Part shown: positions 1 through 6,353 of the stretch, piece by piece
Layout: every line of letters starts with the position of its first letter
Numbering within the stretch: position 1 is the first letter of the stretch
NCBI GenBank assembly: GCA_002365595.1
Contig: DFAM01000001.1
Location: forward strand, 104,173-119,252
Reading direction: 5' to 3'
DNA: 15,080 nt
Origin: Acinetobacter sp. UBA3106
GTDB lineage: Bacteria > Pseudomonadota > Gammaproteobacteria > Pseudomonadales > Moraxellaceae
The notes under the pieces: model-generated
What the model saw: only the letters and a program-made list of their open reading frames with translations
What the model was told of the DNA's origin: nothing
The model's database searches: none
Program-made: the position numbers and the translations under genes

Positions 1-509
1 CCATGTTCAGCAATCGCTTCAAAATGAGCTTTGGTTGGGTAACCCTTGTGTTTGGCAAAACCAAAGTGTGGATATTGCTGATCCAGCACAACCATCTCAC
101 GGTCACGAGTTACTTTTGCCAAAATACTGGCTGCTGAAATTTCCGCATGCAGCGCATCGCCACCTACGACCGCATCACAGCTCATAACCAAGCCTTGTGG
201 AATTTTATTACCATCAACCAGTACATGCTCCGGCTGAAGCTTGAGAGCTTCCACAGCACGACGCATAGCCAATAATGATGCTTGTAGAATATTGATCTGG
301 TCTATTTCTTCATGGCTTGCTGAAGCAATGGCCCAAGCCAAGGCTTTTTCTTGTATCTCTATGAATAATTTTTCACGTTTTTTTTCAGTGAGCTTTTTAG
401 AATCATTTAAACCTTCTATCGGATTATTGGGATCCAAAATAACCGCAGCCGCTACCACCGAACCCACTAAGGGACCACGCCCCGCCTCATCTACACCCGC
501 AATTTTCAT
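1..509 (-). CDS. rnhB: Ribonuclease HII, 3' end cut by window edge
   Basis: RNase HII cleaves the RNA strand of RNA-DNA hybrids and removes single ribonucleotides misincorporated in DNA; it is cytoplasmic. About 169 residues are visible of a family that is usually near 200, so the C-terminus lies beyond position 1. The N-terminus carries the family signature GVDEAGRGPLVG (residues 5-16) with catalytic Asp7 and Glu8. The further acidic ligands are probably Asp99 (in LVDGN) and Asp118 (in GGDA). The stretch ISAASILAKVTRD follows at residues 124-136 and HKGYPT at 154-159. The ATG at 507-509 is chosen because the signature starts five codons later, as in the family, and AAGG lies about 6 nt upstream. 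A terminator hairpin (525-556) ends only about 16 nt before this start. Identification is secure. Confidence 0.95.
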   Translation of the reverse strand, partial: MKIAGVDEAGRGPLVGSVVAAAVILDPNNPIEGLNDSKKLTEKKREKLFIEIQEKALAWAIASASHEEIDQINILQASLLAMRRAVEALKLQPEHVLVDGNKIPQGLVMSCDAVVGGDALHAEISAASILAKVTRDREMVVLDQQYPHFGFAKHKGYPTKAHFEAIAEH

Positions 510-524
510 CAATGCCTTACCTAC

Positions 525-556
525 AAAAAAAGAGGCTGAATCAGATCAGCCTCTTT
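525..556 (-). terminator. Terminator between lipoprotein gene and rnhB
   Basis: The inverted repeat 529-539 / 546-556 (AAAGAGGCTGA paired with TCAGCCTCTTT, 6-nt loop) is followed on the minus strand by a run of seven T (525-531). It would end the lipoprotein transcript (stop at 582). Its position inside the rnhB leader is unusual. Confidence 0.75.
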
Positions 557-557
557 A

Positions 558-566
558 ATTTTAACA
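558..566 (-). promoter_or_regulatory. Candidate extended -10 promoter for rnhB
   Basis: On the minus strand TGTTAAAAT (TGn plus TAAAAT, hexamer at 558-563) resembles an extended -10 element; no good -35 is visible. Transcription would start near 551, inside the right arm of the terminator hairpin, so an rnhB transcript from here could not form that hairpin. This is inference from spacing only. Confidence 0.3.
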
Positions 567-581
567 TGAATTGAATCTGTA

Positions 582-968
582 TTAGCTCACAGCTTCAGCA
601 ACACAGGCATTAATGGTCTTAGTCACTGCATTTGAAACAATAGTATTACGTGCTGCCGGATCAATTGCTGCTGTAGCCAAGTCTACGGCAGTTACGCTTT
701 GTGGTGCTTTTTCGCTAACACAACCACAAATTTCAGTTTGAATATTCTGCTTTTGAGTTGCGGTCATGAATTTGGTTGCATTTTGCCATGCAGCAATATT
801 ATTCAACTCAGTGGTACATTTCGCATTAATTGCAATTTTAATTGCAGCAGTGCCAAGTTGCTGTGTTGTAGATTGTGCAGTTGATGTTGTTCCTGTTGTT
901 GTATCCGTTGCTACACAAGCAGTTAAAGCCAAAGTTAAAGGCGCAAGTACAGCGATAAGTTTTTTCAC
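582..968 (-). CDS. Small predicted lipoprotein with four conserved cysteines
   Basis: This 128-residue protein is of unknown function. It begins with a lipoprotein signal peptide: MKK, a hydrophobic stretch to about residue 14, then the lipobox LTAC with the lipidated Cys at 18. A Thr/Ser-rich linker (residues 20-40) follows. The globular part has cysteines at 51, 81, 83 and 122, including the motif ICGCV (80-84). The start codon is GTG (966-968), supported by AGGA seven nt upstream. The protein is clearly paralogous to the one encoded at 1846-2205: the four cysteines have identical spacing (30, 2, 39) and about 31 of 78 C-terminal residues are identical without gaps. It is probably a periplasm-facing, outer or inner membrane lipoprotein whose cysteines form disulfides; that is inference. 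It has its own terminator (525-556). Confidence 0.8.
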   Translation of the reverse strand: MKKLIAVLAPLTLALTACVATDTTTGTTSTAQSTTQQLGTAAIKIAINAKCTTELNNIAAWQNATKFMTATQKQNIQTEICGCVSEKAPQSVTAVDLATAAIDPAARNTIVSNAVTKTINACVAEAVS

Positions 969-1049
969 AGTTAAATCCTGGGTTATAAAATCGGTTGCAC
1001 GTATTTTGCCGAAACTTTATCTGGGAAGAAATGTATATTTCAACTGAAT

Positions 1050-1078
1050 TTTATACTCGCGGATGATCCCGCTCAATA
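1050..1078 (-). promoter_or_regulatory. Candidate promoter for the lipoprotein gene
   Basis: On the minus strand, TATTGA (1073-1078) and TATAAA (1050-1055) are separated by 17 nt. The -35 match is weak. The leader would be about 75 nt. This is the best candidate I can see in the 234-bp divergent region between the lipoprotein and cytochrome b561. Confidence 0.3.
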
Positions 1079-1202
1079 AAGCGGCAAATACTCAGTGTTG
1101 CAAGAAATACACGCTTCGTTCCATCTTCATTATTTTTTAATAGGTGCTTTTTGATTAGCATACGCAGACTTTTACAAGAACATATAGTTCGATTGGCATA
1201 GC

Positions 1203-1757
1203 ATGAAAAACACTTCACAATACTATACGCGTACGGCACAAGCACTGCACTGGCTCATGGCTGCTATTTTTATTGCCGCATGGTGCATTGGTTTTTATAG
1301 CGGAAATTTTTTAAGTTATGATGTCGATGGCAGCTTTAAAGGTCAGGTCATTACCTTACACAAGAACATTGCCACAACCATTATCTTTCTGGTGCTGGTT
1401 CGTATCTTTTGGCGCTATACCCATCCCATTCCGACATTACCCGACAGCATGTCAGCTTCCATGAAAGTTTTTGCACATCTTGGACATTTAGCTTTATATA
1501 TCATGCTGCTTGCCTTACCAATTACCGGCTGTTTGTTTAGCTGGAGTGCGGGCCATCCGGCACCTGTTTTATACTTATTTGAAATTCCACGTTTAGTTCA
1601 GGACAATCCCGATCTTCTAGCCATCGTTAAACCTGTCCACATTTATTTATCCTGGTTTGCAGGCTTACTTGTTGTAGGTCATATTGCAGCGGCATTAAAA
1701 CATCATTTTATGGATAAAGATAATATCTTGCGTAGCATGACCCGACAGGCAAAATAA
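1203..1757 (+). CDS. Cytochrome b561 family protein (CybB-like)
   Basis: This is an inner-membrane di-haem b protein of the bacterial cytochrome b561 family. E. coli CybB, the best-known member, oxidises superoxide and passes electrons to ubiquinone. The 184 residues match the family length, with four hydrophobic segments (about 14-34, 46-68, 90-112, 141-164). Candidate haem ligands are His16 (ALHWL), His53 (LHKN), His146 and His160; the 14-residue spacing of the last pair is the family pattern. The ATG at 1203 is the first start after an in-frame TAG; the ribosome binding site is poor. It is transcribed alone, between two minus-strand paralogous cysteine proteins, and ends at a bidirectional terminator (1773-1809). 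The family is secure; the electron donor or acceptor is not known. Confidence 0.9.
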   Translation: MKNTSQYYTRTAQALHWLMAAIFIAAWCIGFYSGNFLSYDVDGSFKGQVITLHKNIATTIIFLVLVRIFWRYTHPIPTLPDSMSASMKVFAHLGHLALYIMLLALPITGCLFSWSAGHPAPVLYLFEIPRLVQDNPDLLAIVKPVHIYLSWFAGLLVVGHIAAALKHHFMDKDNILRSMTRQAK

Positions 1758-1772
1758 TCAATTTTTTTCAAT

Positions 1773-1809
1773 AAAAAGCCGCAACAATCACGCATCAATG
1801 CGGCTTTTT
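1773..1809. terminator. Bidirectional terminator between convergent genes
   Basis: Stem AAAAAGCCGCA (1773-1783) pairs with TGCGGCTTTTT (1799-1809) around a 15-nt loop. There are T runs on both strands, so it serves cytochrome b561 (+) and the small protein gene ending at 1846 (-). Confidence 0.85.
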
Positions 1810-1810
1810 T

Positions 1811-1842
1811 ATAGCTAAATTTATAATAGCAAGTTTAGCTAT
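1811..1842. repeat. 9-bp perfect inverted repeat beside the terminator
   Basis: ATAGCTAAA (1811-1819) and TTTAGCTAT (1834-1842) are perfect inverted copies with a 14-nt AT-rich spacer. The repeat lies 3 nt after the minus-strand stop codon at 1846, so that mRNA would end in two successive hairpins. Confidence 0.6.
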
Positions 1843-1845
1843 CCA

Positions 1846-2205
1846 TTATTTCAAAGCGTCTTGAACACACCCTTTAACACTATTCATCACCGCCTGCTTA
1901 ATCAGACTGTTTTTTTCAGATTCATCGATTGATGCCATTGCCAACTCTTTGGCTGAGATATTCTGCAACGCATGCTCACCCACGCAGCCACAGATTTGTT
2001 TTTGCACTGTGGTTTGCCGATCAAAACTCATAAACAAAGCTGCGGCTTGCCAAACTTTTGAATTGTTTAATTCATTTTTGCAGCTTTGCTCAATGACTGG
2101 TTTCAACAGTTTCCGGGTTAAAGCAGAATTCTTATCTGTTGCCAAGACCCAAAGAAAGCCTGCCAACAAACAGATGAGCAATACCCAGTAAAAACTCTTT
2201 TTCAC
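1846..2205 (-). CDS. Small membrane-anchored protein with four conserved cysteines
   Basis: This 119-residue protein is of unknown function and is a paralogue of the lipoprotein at 582-968. It has an uncleaved-looking N-terminal hydrophobic helix (about residues 5-22) with no lipobox at the expected place, then a soluble domain with cysteines at 42, 72, 74 and 113. The motif ICGCV (71-75) is the same in both paralogues, as is the stretch ELNN (45-48), and cysteine spacing is identical. The start is GTG (2203-2205). An overlapping ATG (2205-2207) is followed at once by TGA and cannot be used. AGG lies about 9 nt upstream. The domain should face the periplasm. The gene lies 86 bp after the deaminase stop and could be cotranscribed with it, since only a hairpin without a T tract lies between. 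Confidence 0.75.
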   Translation of the reverse strand: MKKSFYWVLLICLLAGFLWVLATDKNSALTRKLLKPVIEQSCKNELNNSKVWQAAALFMSFDRQTTVQKQICGCVGEHALQNISAKELAMASIDESEKNSLIKQAVMNSVKGCVQDALK

Positions 2206-2233
2206 ATTACAACCTAATAGTTAACACATCAAT

Positions 2234-2267
2234 GATTCAGCGGACTCCTCAATGAATCCACTGAATC
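2234..2267. repeat. Imperfect inverted repeat without T tract
   Basis: GATTCAGcGGA (2234-2244) pairs with TCCaCTGAATC (2257-2267) with one mismatch and a 12-nt loop. There is no T run on either side, so it is probably not an efficient terminator. It may stabilise or process a deaminase-small protein transcript. Confidence 0.45.
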
Positions 2268-2291
2268 CAAAGTATATTTCGCGATCATCAA

Positions 2292-3293
2292 TTAGGCTAA
2301 AGCATCAATTTCATTGGCCCATTTTTGCTTTTCAGCAGCAGAAATAAAGGATGCTTCAAATGAGTTTTTAGCCAATTGCTTCAATTCCTGATTGGAAAGA
2401 TCGAGTGCTTTTGTAATTGCAATGAAATTATCATTCATATAACCACCAAAATAAGATGGGTCATCTGAATTGACCGTCACATGCACGCCCTGTTGCAATA
2501 AACGACGGATATTGTGCTGTGCCATATCATCGACGACGCAAAGTTTTAAGTTACTTAAAGGACATACGGTTAAAGGCATTTTCTCTGCAATTAAACGCTG
2601 CATCAGCTTCGGATCGTCTTCAGAACGCACGCCATGGTCAATACGGTTCACTTTGAGCAAATCCAAGGCTTCCCAGACATATTCAGCCGGACCTTCTTCA
2701 CCTGCATGCGCTACCACCAGAAAACCGGCTTCACGTGCTTTGGCAAAGACCCGTTCAAATTTAGCAGGTGGATGCCCAACTTCACTCGAGTCCAATCCCA
2801 CCGCAATAATTTGATCTTTGTAAGGTAAAGCCTGTTCCAAAGTTTTAAATGCAGCTTCTTCACTTAAATGACGCAAGAAACACATGATCAAATGCGAGCT
2901 AATGCCGAATTTGGCTTTTGCATCATCACAGGCGCGTTTTAAACCTTTAATTACAGTTTCAAAAGCAACGCCACGATCAGTATGCGTTTGTGGATCGAAG
3001 AACATTTCAGTATGAACCACTTGGTCTTCAGCACATTTTTCAAAATATGCCCAAGCCAAATCATAAAAGTCCTGTTCATGAATCAGGACATTAGCACCCG
3101 CATAATAGATGTCTAAAAATGACTGTAAATTATGGAAGTTATAAGCCTGTTTTACTTCCTCTACAGATTTATACGGAATATCAATATGATTGCGCTGAGC
3201 AATCGCGAACATCAGTTCAGGTTCAAACGTCCCTTCAATATGGACGTGTAACTCTGCTTTAGGCAATGCCTGAATAAGCTCAATTGGATTCAT
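2292..3293 (-). CDS. add: Add-family deaminase, probably adenine deaminase
   Basis: This is a zinc-dependent purine deaminase of the adenosine/adenine deaminase family; 333 residues is the normal length. Visible metal and catalytic residues are His16 and His18 (ELHVHIEG), His196 and Glu199 (VAHAGEEG), His220 (RIDHGVRS) and Asp277-Asp278 (VNSDDPSYFG). The first motif reads HIEG rather than the HLDG usual in true adenosine deaminases. HIEG and the following TFEPELMF resemble characterised bacterial and yeast adenine deaminases, which convert adenine to hypoxanthine and ammonia. The neighbouring nucleobase permease supports a base rather than a nucleoside substrate. Automated annotation may still call it adenosine deaminase. 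The ATG has AAGGA about 8 nt upstream. A terminator (3325-3352) stands between it and the permease gene upstream. Confidence 0.9.
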   Translation of the reverse strand: MNPIELIQALPKAELHVHIEGTFEPELMFAIAQRNHIDIPYKSVEEVKQAYNFHNLQSFLDIYYAGANVLIHEQDFYDLAWAYFEKCAEDQVVHTEMFFDPQTHTDRGVAFETVIKGLKRACDDAKAKFGISSHLIMCFLRHLSEEAAFKTLEQALPYKDQIIAVGLDSSEVGHPPAKFERVFAKAREAGFLVVAHAGEEGPAEYVWEALDLLKVNRIDHGVRSEDDPKLMQRLIAEKMPLTVCPLSNLKLCVVDDMAQHNIRRLLQQGVHVTVNSDDPSYFGGYMNDNFIAITKALDLSNQELKQLAKNSFEASFISAAEKQKWANEIDALA

Positions 3294-3324
3294 ATCTTAT
3301 CCTTATAAAATTTTTTTAAAAATA

Positions 3325-3352
3325 AAAAAGGGTGCAAACTGAGTTTACACCC
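3325..3352 (-). terminator. Terminator after purine permease
   Basis: GGGTGcAAAC (3330-3339) pairs with GTTTaCACCC (3343-3352), with a 3-nt loop and one mismatch. It is followed on the minus strand by TTTTTATTTTT. It ends the permease transcript but leaves only about 30 nt before the deaminase start. Confidence 0.8.
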
Positions 3353-3370
3353 TATTCTGAATGTGGTGAA

Positions 3371-4693
3371 TTAGCCGCCAAATACAGCAAATTTCAATGC
3401 CCAAAGTGCAGCCACAATCCATACCATATAAGGTACAGTTTTCGCTTGCCCAGTTAGCAGTTTGATTAATGCGTAGCTAATAAAGCCCATCGCAATACCG
3501 TCGGCAATCGAATAGGTAAATGGCATACATACGATAGTTAAGAATGCAGGAACTGCTTCTGTAATATCATCCCACTCAATGTGTACGATACCTTGAATCA
3601 TCAACACACCCACGAACAATAATGCAGGTGCGGTAGCAAAACCAGGAACTGATTGCGCTAAAGGTGCCAGGAATAAGCACAGTACAAACAACACGCCCAC
3701 AACTACCGCAGTCAAACCTGTACGGCCACCCGCAGCAACCCCTGCAGACGATTCAATATAAGGTGTGGTTGAAGATGTACCCAATGCTGCACCGGCAACA
3801 ATTGCAGTCGAGTCAGCAAACAGTGCTTTTTTCAGACGTGGTAATTTGCCATCTTTAAGTAAGCCTGCACGATGTGCCACTCCGACCAAGGTACCGGTTG
3901 AGTCAAATAAATCCACCAGGAAGAAGACAAAAATCACACCCACCAGACTGGCTGTAAACAAGCCTTCAAAGTCCATTTGCAGGAAGGTTGGAGCAATAGA
4001 AGGAATCGCACCCACCACACCTTTGAACTCATTCAGACCCATCGCAGTCGCAATAGCGGTAATTACCAGAATACTGATAATAATAGCGCCACGAACTTTA
4101 AAATGATGCATCACTACAATCATCAGAAAGCCCAACAAGGTCAGCAATACGGTCGGTTGTTTCAAGTCACCCAGACCTACCAAGGTCGCTGGATTGTCAA
4201 CAATAATGCCTGAATTCTTTAATGCAATTAGAGCAAGGAATAAACCAATTCCCCCGCCAATCGCGAATTTCAGTGACATTGGAATGGCATTGACAATTGC
4301 TTCACGGATTTTAAACATACTGATGGCAATAAATACCAGACCTGAAACAAATACAGCAGCCAGTGCAGTTTGCCAAGGCACACCCATGCCCATACAAACA
4401 GAATAGGTAAAGTAAGCGTTCAAGCCCATACCCGGCGCAAGTGCAATTGGATAATTTGCCACAAGTCCCATCACCAGACAGCCAATTGCGGCTGCAAGAC
4501 AGGTTGCAACAAAGACAGCCCCATGATCCATACCGGTTTCGGATAAAATCATTGGATTGACAATAATGATGTAACACATGGTTAAGAAAGTAGTTACACC
4601 CGCAAGAACTTCTGTGCGAAAACTGGTTTTATTTTCACTGAGCTTAAATAAGCGTTCCAGCATATTCTCTGAAGATGGATTAGGAGTCGTCAT
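3371..4693 (-). CDS. NCS2/AzgA-like purine base permease
   Basis: This is a proton-coupled inner-membrane importer of purine bases (adenine, guanine, hypoxanthine) of the AzgA/AdeP/GhxP branch. The 440 residues match the family. There are about 12-14 hydrophobic segments starting near residue 27. Family motifs include NPMIL (46-50), ALAPGMGLNAYF (about 84-95), VDLFDSTGTLVGV (about 263-275) and GTSSTTPYIESSAGVAAGGRTG in the second half. The ATG follows AGGGG with good spacing. It lies directly upstream of the purine deaminase, with a terminator between, which argues for a purine salvage pair. A promoter TTGAGA-16-TATAGC sits 40-65 nt upstream. The exact substrate cannot be told from sequence alone; adenine fits the neighbour best. 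Confidence 0.92.
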   Translation of the reverse strand: MTTPNPSSENMLERLFKLSENKTSFRTEVLAGVTTFLTMCYIIIVNPMILSETGMDHGAVFVATCLAAAIGCLVMGLVANYPIALAPGMGLNAYFTYSVCMGMGVPWQTALAAVFVSGLVFIAISMFKIREAIVNAIPMSLKFAIGGGIGLFLALIALKNSGIIVDNPATLVGLGDLKQPTVLLTLLGFLMIVVMHHFKVRGAIIISILVITAIATAMGLNEFKGVVGAIPSIAPTFLQMDFEGLFTASLVGVIFVFFLVDLFDSTGTLVGVAHRAGLLKDGKLPRLKKALFADSTAIVAGAALGTSSTTPYIESSAGVAAGGRTGLTAVVVGVLFVLCLFLAPLAQSVPGFATAPALLFVGVLMIQGIVHIEWDDITEAVPAFLTIVCMPFTYSIADGIAMGFISYALIKLLTGQAKTVPYMVWIVAALWALKFAVFGG

Positions 4694-4731
4694 GACTTTA
4701 CCCCTGTAAGTAAACTTTATGCCGTCAGCAC

Positions 4732-4759
4732 GCTATAAAATTAATGATCCGTTTCTCAA
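4732..4759 (-). promoter_or_regulatory. Candidate promoter of the purine permease
   Basis: On the minus strand TTGAGA (4754-4759) and TATAGC (4732-4737) are 16 nt apart. The predicted start near 4725 would give a leader of about 32 nt ending in the AGGGG ribosome binding site. Confidence 0.45.
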
Positions 4760-4882
4760 ATCACCATTAAGTTTATAGATGTCCCAGCCATGGATATGCC
4801 CATATTTCCGTTTTTAAAATAAGCATTTTGCACAAATCTGCCTTCAAGCCAGAAACAATCAAGTAGCAAAAATTGTAAACAA

Positions 4883-4967
4883 AAAAGCCGCATAACTTTT
4901 ATGCAGCCTACTTACATATCAAAATCAAATGCTTAAAATAAAAAAACAAGCAGTCAATTAAGATTGT
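4883..4967 (-). ncRNA. Candidate small RNA or attenuated leader
   Basis: An extended -10 element TGTTATAAT (TATAAT at 4973-4978, minus strand) predicts a transcript starting near 4966. About 55 nt later comes the hairpin GCTGCATAA / TTATGCGGC (3-nt loop AAG, one G-U pair, about 4887-4908) and then TTTTTT. The U-rich body contains GCTT and AAGC, which could form a second small hairpin. No reading frame of note lies inside. It could be an independent RNA of about 80 nt or a premature-termination leader for the permease 190 nt downstream. This is prediction only. Confidence 0.35.
4885..4911 (-). terminator. Rho-independent terminator in the permease upstream region
   Basis: On the minus strand a 9-bp stem with a 3-nt loop is followed by six T (positions 4882-4887 on the plus strand are A). 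It lies about 190 nt downstream of the small membrane protein gene at 5104 and about 190 nt upstream of the permease start. Confidence 0.65.
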
Positions 4968-4972
4968 GGCAA

Positions 4973-4981
4973 ATTATAACA
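4973..4981 (-). promoter_or_regulatory. Extended -10 promoter element
   Basis: The minus strand reads TGTTATAAT, a perfect TATAAT (4973-4978) with a TGn extension. No clear -35 is seen, which is acceptable for an extended -10 promoter. Confidence 0.45.
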
Positions 4982-5103
4982 CAATGCTTTTTATTGTTTC
5001 TAAAATTTATTTTGAATTAAATTTCAATTAGCTAATCACATCTTTCAAACATAGCGTATAAAGTCCAGGCACTAAAACTGGCTAGATTTCACATGTAAAT
5101 CCC

Positions 5104-5301
5104 CTACAGAACAGGATCGGCAGTTTCAAACGGTTCTAAAACCATATTATTCGGATTACTCTCCACAACCTTTAATGACTGGTGAGCATCCTGAATCAAC
5201 TGATCGACTTGCTGCTTTTTTTTCATTTGATTGTCTTGGTAAACCGCCCAGCCCAGCACAATCACTGCAAAAATAAATATTGGAACCAATAATCTTCTCA
5301 T
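5104..5301 (-). CDS. Small single-helix membrane protein, unknown
   Basis: This 65-residue protein is not one I recognise. An N-terminal hydrophobic helix (about residues 4-21, after MRR) is followed by a charged, Gln/Lys-rich stretch (residues 22-40) that could form a short helix, and an acidic Pro-containing tail ending EPFETADPVL. The MRR start makes a cytoplasmic N-terminus and periplasmic tail likely by the positive-inside rule. The ATG at 5299-5301 has no clear ribosome binding site, which lowers confidence. The gene lies 145 bp downstream of yaaA and is separated from it by a strong terminator, so it probably has its own promoter; its upstream 100 bp is very AT-rich. Fold type and function are unknown. 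Confidence 0.6.
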   Translation of the reverse strand: MRRLLVPIFIFAVIVLGWAVYQDNQMKKKQQVDQLIQDAHQSLKVVESNPNNMVLEPFETADPVL

Positions 5302-5396
5302 AATAAAAACTTATTATTCAAAAAAATTTGTCTTATATTAACAAACAATTAAAATATCTATATTGACAAAAACTTATCATTTTATTGATTTTTTTC

Positions 5397-5428
5397 AAAA
5401 AAAAATCCCGAAATACATCGGGATTTTT
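5397..5428 (-). terminator. Terminator after yaaA
   Basis: AAAAATCCCGA (5401-5411) and TCGGGATTTTT (5418-5428) form a perfect 11-bp stem with a 6-nt loop. The minus strand continues with a T run (5397-5405), giving a strong terminator for yaaA. Confidence 0.88.
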
Positions 5429-5446
5429 GCTTCACCAATCTCTTAT

Positions 5447-6229
5447 TTATGCGACTTGCTGTTCATCGCGCTTAAACACCAGCTCCCCCGGAAGCGAGCT
5501 TGCAACATCAAAATAATAACCTTCAACGTTAAATGACTTTAAATCCTCTGCTTGATTTAACTGATGTTCAACAATATAGCGTGCCATCAAGCCACGGGCT
5601 TTTTTTGCATAAAAGCTAATCACTTTATATTTGCCATTTTTCTGATCTAAAAATACCGGCTTAATAATTTTCGCTTTAATTTTACCCGGTTTTACCGACT
5701 TGTAATATTCATCAGAAGCGAGATTCACCAATAACTCCGAATTCGCCTGCTGCAAATCAGCATTGATTAACTGGGTAATATTGTCACCCCAGAATTCATA
5801 CAGGTTATGACCGCGTAGATTTTTTAGCTTGGTGCCCATTTCCAGACGATACGGCATCATCAAATCCAGAGGACGCAACAAACCGTAAAGTCCAGACAAC
5901 ATGCGCAAATGTTGCTGTGCATAGGCTATATGCTGATCATTCAGCGCATACGCATCCAGGCCAGTATACACATCCCCTTTAAAGGCAAATAAAGCCTGAC
6001 GTGCATTGGAAAAATTGAACTCTGCTTGCCAGTCATTAAAGCGTTCTACATTTAACTTGGCAATTTTTTCACTCACGCTCATTAAATTGGCGATATCTGC
6101 AGCAGACAGTTTACGACTTACGTCTATAAGTTCTTGTGAATGTTCTAGCAATCTTGGTAGTGTATAGGCATCGGTTGGAAGTGCAGATTCATAATCTAAA
6201 GTCTTGGCAGGAGAAATTAAGGCGAGCAT
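5447..6229 (-). CDS. yaaA: YaaA, peroxide stress protein (DUF328/UPF0246)
   Basis: YaaA lowers free intracellular iron during hydrogen peroxide stress in E. coli and has been reported to bind DNA; it is cytoplasmic. The protein of 260 residues starts MLALISPAKTLDYES and contains FKGDVYTGL, QQHLRMLSGLYGLLRPLD, LASDEYYKSVKPGK, KPVFLDQKNGK and SFYAKKARGLMARYI, all hallmarks of the family. The frame stays open for ten more codons upstream (to 6259), but the ATG at 6229 is chosen because family members begin MLxLISPAKT and AGG sits 7 nt upstream. An extended -10 promoter lies just ahead (6260-6289) and a terminator just behind. It is therefore a single-gene unit, divergent from the alpha/beta hydrolase. 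Confidence 0.95.
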   Translation of the reverse strand: MLALISPAKTLDYESALPTDAYTLPRLLEHSQELIDVSRKLSAADIANLMSVSEKIAKLNVERFNDWQAEFNFSNARQALFAFKGDVYTGLDAYALNDQHIAYAQQHLRMLSGLYGLLRPLDLMMPYRLEMGTKLKNLRGHNLYEFWGDNITQLINADLQQANSELLVNLASDEYYKSVKPGKIKAKIIKPVFLDQKNGKYKVISFYAKKARGLMARYIVEHQLNQAEDLKSFNVEGYYFDVASSLPGELVFKRDEQQVA

Positions 6230-6259
6230 GAAGAACCTGATCAAAAAACAATTAAACAA

Positions 6260-6289
6260 ACTATAACAGTAGACTTATTTTATTTCCAA
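6260..6289 (-). promoter_or_regulatory. Candidate promoter of yaaA
   Basis: On the minus strand TTGGAA (6284-6289), an 18-nt spacer and TATAGT (6260-6265) preceded by TGT make an extended -10 promoter. The start near 6253 gives a leader of about 24 nt. I saw no OxyR-type site, though such sites are too degenerate to exclude by eye. Confidence 0.5.
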
Positions 6290-6353
6290 TTTGTGTTTTT
6301 ACTGAACATTATCGGTAAAATGTCCGATTCTCCTGTTATGAGTCAGTTGTGAC

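Larger units (their letters stand above)
4694..5103 (-). other. 410-bp AT-rich region upstream of the purine permease
   Basis: No protein gene is visible on either strand. On the minus strand, in order, it holds a short hairpin-like CCAG/CTGG pair (about 5066-5082), an extended -10 promoter (4973-4981), a terminator hairpin (4885-4911) and the proximal permease promoter (4732-4759). I found no match to a known riboswitch by eye. Confidence 0.5.

Noticed and set aside
241..558. Plus-strand open frame of 105 codons
   Set aside because: It is antisense to rnhB over nearly its full length and has no recognisable domain.
699..1047. Plus-strand open frames of 61 and 93 codons
   Set aside because: Both lie opposite the small lipoprotein gene, whose lipobox and paralogue make the minus-strand reading certain.
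1051..1245. Minus-strand open frame of 64 codons upstream of cytochrome b561
   Set aside because: It overlaps the start of cytochrome b561, has no ribosome binding site or recognisable domain, and the divergent promoter region is expected here.
4311..4577. Cysteine-rich minus-strand frame of 88 codons
   Set aside because: It is an out-of-frame reading inside the purine permease gene, whose membrane-protein codons produce the Cys/Leu-rich look.
4694..5103. A purine or xanthine riboswitch before the permease
   Set aside because: No junction structure of a known purine-sensing RNA could be recognised by eye; only a simple terminator hairpin is visible.
5363..5368. Perfect TTGACA on the plus strand
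   Set aside because: No -10 lies at 16-18 nt and no plus-strand gene follows, so it is probably chance in an AT-rich gap.
6230..6259. Ten extra N-terminal codons for YaaA
   Set aside because: The family starts MLxLISPAKT, AGG stands before the inner ATG, and the upstream codons would overlap the predicted promoter.
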